In this document: positions 60,089 to 64,000 of the stretch, in pieces
Layout of the letters: every line of letters begins with the position of its first letter
Numbering within the stretch: position 1 is the first letter of the stretch
Source: Spirochaetales bacterium
Lineage (GTDB): Bacteria > Spirochaetota > Spirochaetia > Treponematales > UBA12059
Direction of reading: 5' to 3'
NCBI GenBank assembly: GCA_016926955.1
Contig: JAFGNN010000069.1
Location: forward strand, 1 to 64,000
Length of the DNA stretch: 64,000 nucleotides
Notes under the pieces: generated by a model
Databases searched by the model: none
Seen by the model: the letters and a program-made list of their open reading frames with translations, nothing else
What the model was told of the DNA's origin: nothing
Translations under genes and position numbers: made by a program

Positions 60089-63000
60089 GGCAACATCCGG
60101 GCGGATCCGCCCTGCTCGAGCGGGCGCGCGGCGCCATCACGCTCCGCGACTTCGACACCGCGACGGAGCTCGCGACGAGACGGCTCCGCGAGGAACCGGA
60201 ATCGCGCGACGCGCGCATCGTGCTGGGCACCGCCTATTTCCGTTCCAATCGCCCGGCGGACGCGCTCGCGGCCTTCCTGTCCGTGCTCTCGCGGAACCAG
60301 GACGACGTAGAGGCGCTCGCCGGAGCGGCTGCCGCGTACCTGAAGGTCGGGAAGGCGTCCGACGCGCTCGCGGCGCTCGGCCGTGCCATGAAGCTCGATC
60401 CGGACAACGCGGAGCTCCGCTTCGAGGCCGGCAACGCGCACCGCCAGGCCGGCGACCTCGAGTCCGCCGCCCTGATGTACGAATCGGCCATCGAGGCCGA
60501 TCGGGAGCTCGCGATCGCCTACAACAACCTCGGCACGGTCCACCTGGCCAAGGGCGATCCGGAGGAAGCCGTCAGGGTGCTCTGGCGGGGCCTTTCCATC
60601 GACCACAACTACCCCTCGTTCCACTACAACCTCGGCATTGCCTACGAATCGCTCGGAAAGCTGGGCGACGCCGTGACCGAGTACGCCCAGGCCGTGAAGG
60701 CGAGGCCCGGCTGGGTGGACGCCATGCTCAGGCTAGGCTCGGCGCTCCTCGGGTCGGGGCGGGCCAAGGACGCGGGCGAGGAGTTCTCCCGTGTGCTCGA
60801 GGTATTCCCGAAATCGGCGGCGGCGCACGACGGGCTCGGGCTCGCGGCCGCCGCGCTCGGCCGTCCCGACGAGGCCATCGATCGTTTCCGGACTGCCCTC
60901 GAGACGGATCCCGGCTACCTGCAGGCGGCGGTCCACATCCAGGAGACCCTCGAGGCGAACGGCCGGAGCGCCGAGGCGCTCGAGCGCATGCTCGACCTTG
61001 TCAGGCTCATGCCGAAGAACGGCGCCTTGCGTCTCCAGCTCGCGAGGCTCCAGCGCTCGCTCGGCCATCGCGACGAGGCCCTCGACTCGGTCGGCAAGGT
61101 GCTGGCCGCGGAGGGCGACCGGATCGATGCGCTCAAGCTCAAGGGCGCCCTCCTCCAGGAGACCGGCGATCCGGAAGGCGCCCGCCGCGTTTGGGAGCGC
61201 ATAGTCGAACTCGATCCATCCCAGTCCGATTTCCGCGTCGAGCTGGCCGCCATCCACTCCGCCGCGGGCCGTCACGGAGCGGCCGTCGGGGAGCTCCGCG
61301 ACTTCCTCAAGCTACGGCCCGGCGACCCTCGCGGCCGGCTCGAGCTCGGCCGTGCCTTGCTCGCGGGAGGGAAGGCCGACCACGCCCGGCAGGTTCTGCT
61401 CGAACTGCTCCGCGACCGGCCCGACGATGCCGAGGCCTGGGAAGCGCTCGCGGCCGCCTATCGCGCGCTGGGCGACCACGAGCGCGCGGTCGCCGCCGCC
61501 GACAGGCTGGTGAACCTGCGCGGCCGCCGCGGTTCCGAGGACGACATCGGGCAGCTGCAGGAATCGCTGGACATGTACGAGAAGGCGGTGGGAGCCTGGA
61601 GCACCGAGCTCGGGGACGCATGGGACCGGAACCTGCGGGTGCTCGGCGAAGGGATGCGCGCGGACGCGGAGCCCGCCGGCGAGGCCGCGCGCGAAGCCAC
61701 CCGCGAGGAACAGCTCGAGGCGATGCTGGCGGCGGCTTCGGCCCAGCCTATCGGCGTGGACGAGGCTGAGGAGCTCGTCTTCCTCGACGAGCGCGAGGAA
61801 GCGCTCGACGTGCCCGACGAGGCCGAGGACGAGCCCTTGCTCGACGAGGAGGAGGAGACCGTGGACGAGCTCCTGCTTGGCCAGGATCTCTACGGGTCTT
61901 CGGGTGGCGGCGCTTCGACGGGCGAGGGGCGGGGTTCCGGAGCTGGATCCGGCGGCGGCGACGCATCGGGGGGGGGCGGCTCCGGCGATGCTCGGGATCG
62001 CGAAGGCGCAGGGGCGCACGGACAGGCCGGGCTGCCGGAGGAACCGTCACCGATGCGTCAGGACGGTCCGCTCCCCCAAGCCCGGCAGCAGCCGGAGTAT
62101 GGGCAGCCGCAGTACGAGCGGCCGGAGTATCCTCAGGCGCAGTACCAGCCGCCGGACTATCGGCAGCCGCAGTACGAGCCGCCCCGATACCAGCCGCCCC
62201 AGGCCCAGGCTCCCGATCCGCGGTTCCAGCCGGCTCGGGCGGGCGCCCCGAATCCGGCACCGAGTGTGGACAGGCCCGAGTCGAACTCCGCGCCTCCTCC
62301 TCCCCAGTATCAGCAGTACCCGCCGCAAGCCCCGATCATCCAGGTGCAGTACCCGCCGCAACCGCAGGCGTCCGCGCCTCCTCGACCGAAACCGCCTTCG
62401 CTCGAGCCGCCCGACTTGTCCCAGCCGGAATACGTGGATGCGGGCGGAGGCGACGAGGATTTCCCGGGAGATTTCGAGGACGAGCTTCCGCTCGACGTCC
62501 TTGCCGACGACGTCTCGATCGAGGAGGGCGAAGAGGATCTCGAGGAAGCTCCGGAATACGGGACCTGGGAATCCGCGCCTGAACCTGAATCCGAGCACGA
62601 ACCCGAACCCGAACCTGAGCTCGAATCAGAGCCCGAGCCTCTATCCGAACCTGAACCCGAACCCGAACCCGAGCCAGGGGTCGAGGCTGAGGCCGAATCC
62701 GAATCCGAATCCGAATCCGAGCCCGAGCCCGTTCCGGCCGGTGAGGCCGAGGGTGACGAAGCCGCGGGAGCTGAAATCGCGGAAACCCCGCGCGAGGCGG
62801 ATACCGAAGGCCCCGGCGCCGGAGCCCTCGAGGACGACGCGAAGCCCTGGATCGATCCGCTTGGGGAAAAGACGGCTGGTCTGCTCGCCTACCTTCGTGG
62901 CCTGGCCGGGGAACTGCCGCCCGAAAAGAAGGCAGCTTTCGATGAAAGCGGCCTCGGACGCCGTATCGACGGCCTCATCACCGCGATGTTGCACGAGGAC

Positions 63001-63396
63001 GCCGAACCCTACCTGGCGCCGCCTCCCGAGCCTCCGAGGCGACGGGCGGCCGACCGGGTCGCGGACGAGAGCCCCCGCCGCAGGGCCGACGACCGGATCG
63101 CGGCCGGGCCGCCCCGCAGGCGCGAAAGTGACCGCGCGGTTCCGGAACAGCCCCGCCGAAGGGACGGCGACCGGGCCGTCGCGGAGGCGCCGCGAGGAAG
63201 GCGATGGTCAGACCGCCTGCCCCCCGAGCCGGAGGCCGCGCGTTCCGCCCGGGGCCGCAGGGCCGCCGACTCCGCGCCCGCGCCCGCGCCAACGGGCGAG
63301 AGCGAAGCTTCGACCGTGCTCGGCGTGCCGGTATCGCTCAAGATGGCCAAGCTGATCGAGATCATGAAACGGGAGAAAAACGATGGCCGGCGATAA
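60085..63396 (+). CDS. Large TPR protein with Pro/Gln/Tyr-rich and Glu/Pro-rich repeat regions
   Basis: The 1103-residue protein begins with about 12 TPR units (1-470; for example AIAYNNLGTVHLAKGDPEEAVRVL). An acidic linker near 550-600 and a Gly/Ser stretch follow. A PQY-rich repeat lies near 670-705, acidic SEPEPEPEP repeats near 830-885, and a basic, Arg-rich C-terminus ends it. No signal peptide is seen. A run of nine G (61968-61976) lies in the Gly/Ser part. The ATG overlaps the LamG stop, and its own end overlaps the HDOD gene. It is probably a scaffold; the function is unknown. Confidence 0.85.
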   Translation: MRQHPGGSALLERARGAITLRDFDTATELATRRLREEPESRDARIVLGTAYFRSNRPADALAAFLSVLSRNQDDVEALAGAAAAYLKVGKASDALAALGRAMKLDPDNAELRFEAGNAHRQAGDLESAALMYESAIEADRELAIAYNNLGTVHLAKGDPEEAVRVLWRGLSIDHNYPSFHYNLGIAYESLGKLGDAVTEYAQAVKARPGWVDAMLRLGSALLGSGRAKDAGEEFSRVLEVFPKSAAAHDGLGLAAAALGRPDEAIDRFRTALETDPGYLQAAVHIQETLEANGRSAEALERMLDLVRLMPKNGALRLQLARLQRSLGHRDEALDSVGKVLAAEGDRIDALKLKGALLQETGDPEGARRVWERIVELDPSQSDFRVELAAIHSAAGRHGAAVGELRDFLKLRPGDPRGRLELGRALLAGGKADHARQVLLELLRDRPDDAEAWEALAAAYRALGDHERAVAAADRLVNLRGRRGSEDDIGQLQESLDMYEKAVGAWSTELGDAWDRNLRVLGEGMRADAEPAGEAAREATREEQLEAMLAAASAQPIGVDEAEELVFLDEREEALDVPDEAEDEPLLDEEEETVDELLLGQDLYGSSGGGASTGEGRGSGAGSGGGDASGGGGSGDARDREGAGAHGQAGLPEEPSPMRQDGPLPQARQQPEYGQPQYERPEYPQAQYQPPDYRQPQYEPPRYQPPQAQAPDPRFQPARAGAPNPAPSVDRPESNSAPPPPQYQQYPPQAPIIQVQYPPQPQASAPPRPKPPSLEPPDLSQPEYVDAGGGDEDFPGDFEDELPLDVLADDVSIEEGEEDLEEAPEYGTWESAPEPESEHEPEPEPELESEPEPLSEPEPEPEPEPGVEAEAESESESESEPEPVPAGEAEGDEAAGAEIAETPREADTEGPGAGALEDDAKPWIDPLGEKTAGLLAYLRGLAGELPPEKKAAFDESGLGRRIDGLITAMLHEDAEPYLAPPPEPPRRRAADRVADESPRRRADDRIAAGPPRRRESDRAVPEQPRRRDGDRAVAEAPRGRRWSDRLPPEPEAARSARGRRAADSAPAPAPTGESEASTVLGVPVSLKMAKLIEIMKREKNDGRR
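61968..61976 (+). repeat. Homopolymeric G9 tract inside the TPR gene
   Basis: Nine consecutive G encode Ser-Gly-Gly-Gly. Slippage of one base would truncate or frameshift the C-terminal half of the TPR protein. Confidence 0.8.
62091..62200 (+). repeat. Tandem Pro/Gln/Tyr-coding repeats
   Basis: Imperfect 15-24 bp units encode PEYGQPQYE, PEYPQAQYQ, PDYRQPQYE and PRYQP in tandem. Confidence 0.8.
62581..62730 (+). repeat. Tandem hexanucleotide repeats encoding Glu-Pro and Glu-Ser
   Basis: Units such as GAACCC, GAACCT and GAATCC recur in frame, giving EPEP and ESES tracts. The 6-bp unit keeps the frame when copy number changes. Confidence 0.85.
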
Positions 63397-64000
63397 CCTC
63401 TCGCGAGTCAAGGATTACATCCGCAGCATGCCGGCTCTTCCCACGACGGTGGCGAAGGTACTCGAGGTCTGCAACAACCCGAAGACGAGCCCCGTCGACC
63501 TGGACCGCGTCATCTCACTCGATCCCGTGCTCATGGGGCGCGTGCTCAAGCTGATCAACTCGGCCTACTACGGCCTCGGCAACCAGATCACGAGCCTGGT
63601 GCGGGCCATCATCATGCTCGGCATCAACACGGTCAAGAATCTCGCGCTCTCGACCGCCATCCTCGACCGTTTCGGCGGCAAGGGGGAATTCCGGGCCTTG
63701 AACATGGAGGGCTTCTGGCGGCATTCGCTCTGCGTCGGCGTCACGGCCAAGCTGATCGCCAGGCGGCGCGGCGTCGATCCGAAGACCCTCGAGGAGTACT
63801 TCGCGGCCGGCCTGCTGCACGACATCGGAAAGATCCCGCTCAACAATGCCCTCGCCGACGCGTACGTCCGGACGATGGGCTTGGCGGACATGGAGCGCGT
63901 TTCGCTCCGCCTGGCCGAGAAGCGCGTCGTCGATCTCGACCACGGCGAGAGCGGCGCGATGGTGGCCGAGGCGTGGAAGCTCGACGGTCCCATCGCCGAT
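63383..64000 (+). CDS. HDOD-domain signalling protein (partial, right edge)
   Basis: The visible 206 residues start SRVKDYIRSMPALPTTVAKVL and continue DLDRVISLDPVLMGRVLKLINSAYYG, the HDOD signature. LLHDIGKIPLNNA follows, with an HD pair that is often retained in this family. The ATG at 63383 has GGGAG upstream and overlaps the TPR stop by 14 bp. The gene runs off the window edge. HDOD proteins act in signalling with c-di-GMP or chemotaxis systems; the partner is unknown. Confidence 0.9.
   Translation, partial: MAGDNLSRVKDYIRSMPALPTTVAKVLEVCNNPKTSPVDLDRVISLDPVLMGRVLKLINSAYYGLGNQITSLVRAIIMLGINTVKNLALSTAILDRFGGKGEFRALNMEGFWRHSLCVGVTAKLIARRRGVDPKTLEEYFAAGLLHDIGKIPLNNALADAYVRTMGLADMERVSLRLAEKRVVDLDHGESGAMVAEAWKLDGPIAD

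Noticed and set aside
62581-62730. CRISPR array
   Set aside because: The repeats are 6-bp coding units inside a gene, without spacers.

Overview
The window is GC-rich (roughly two thirds G+C by eye), gene-dense bacterial chromosome with short operons on both strands. No rRNA, tRNA, CRISPR array, phage structural gene or transposase was found. A spirochaete (Spirochaetota) or a similar anaerobe is the best guess. The grounds are an Hnd/HydABC-type [FeFe]-hydrogenase operon, 7TMR-DISM-type receptors, an HDOD protein, TPR and LamG/Fn3 surface-type proteins and lipoproteins with relaxed lipoboxes. This taxonomic call is inference, since no marker gene settles it.

Layout. 1-259: start of a manganese exporter (mntP), cut by the window edge. 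414-7685: an unusual phospho-signalling locus with four paralogous, unrecognised helical proteins, a PPP-like metallophosphatase, a HipA/PI-kinase-like kinase and a large pseudokinase. 7743-10796 (minus): a membrane-anchored type II NADH dehydrogenase followed by a polyprenyl synthase. 10967-16592: a YgjV-like membrane protein, a DEAD-box-derived protein whose catalytic motifs are gone, and glycogen phosphorylase. 16973-27488: a composite defence island, hsdM-dinD-hsdS-gmrSD-fic-hsdR, with duplicated fragments of the hsd genes at the cargo junctions. 27597-35747: a histidine kinase and a REC-PAS-PP2C regulator running into a three-gene FAD oxidoreductase operon (glycerol-3-phosphate dehydrogenase-like), then a membrane protein, ECF sigma and anti-sigma set. 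36015-44863 (minus): Hsp20, a 5'-nucleotidase lipoprotein, a TPR protein, a GH42 beta-galactosidase, a class III adenylate cyclase and an MFS transporter. 45019-46603: a RibL-like FAD synthetase fused to a Gx-family membrane protein, plus an EcfT-like protein. 46604-47333: a 730-bp noncoding stretch. 47334-52381: the hydrogenase operon with an embedded GHKL ATPase. 52581-53787: a receiver protein and a lipase-like hydrolase. 53813-58513 (minus): a small protein, MobB, an Rsm22-like methyltransferase, a YkgJ-like protein and UvrC. 58541-64000: LamG/Fn3 protein, giant TPR protein and HDOD protein in one overlapping operon.

How the parts may work together. The hydrogenase would dispose of NAD(P)H and ferredoxin electrons as H2. 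The Ndh2-polyprenyl synthase pair and the flavin/Gx/EcfT pair resemble pieces of the flavin-based extracellular electron transfer pathway known from Listeria, though ApbE, EetA and DmkA are not present here. The most novel candidate is the 414-7685 locus, where paralogous proteins of unknown function sit with a phosphatase, a kinase and a pseudokinase. The second is the defence island, whose duplicated junctions suggest that dinD and gmrSD-fic were inserted into an ancestral hsdM-hsdS-hsdR operon.
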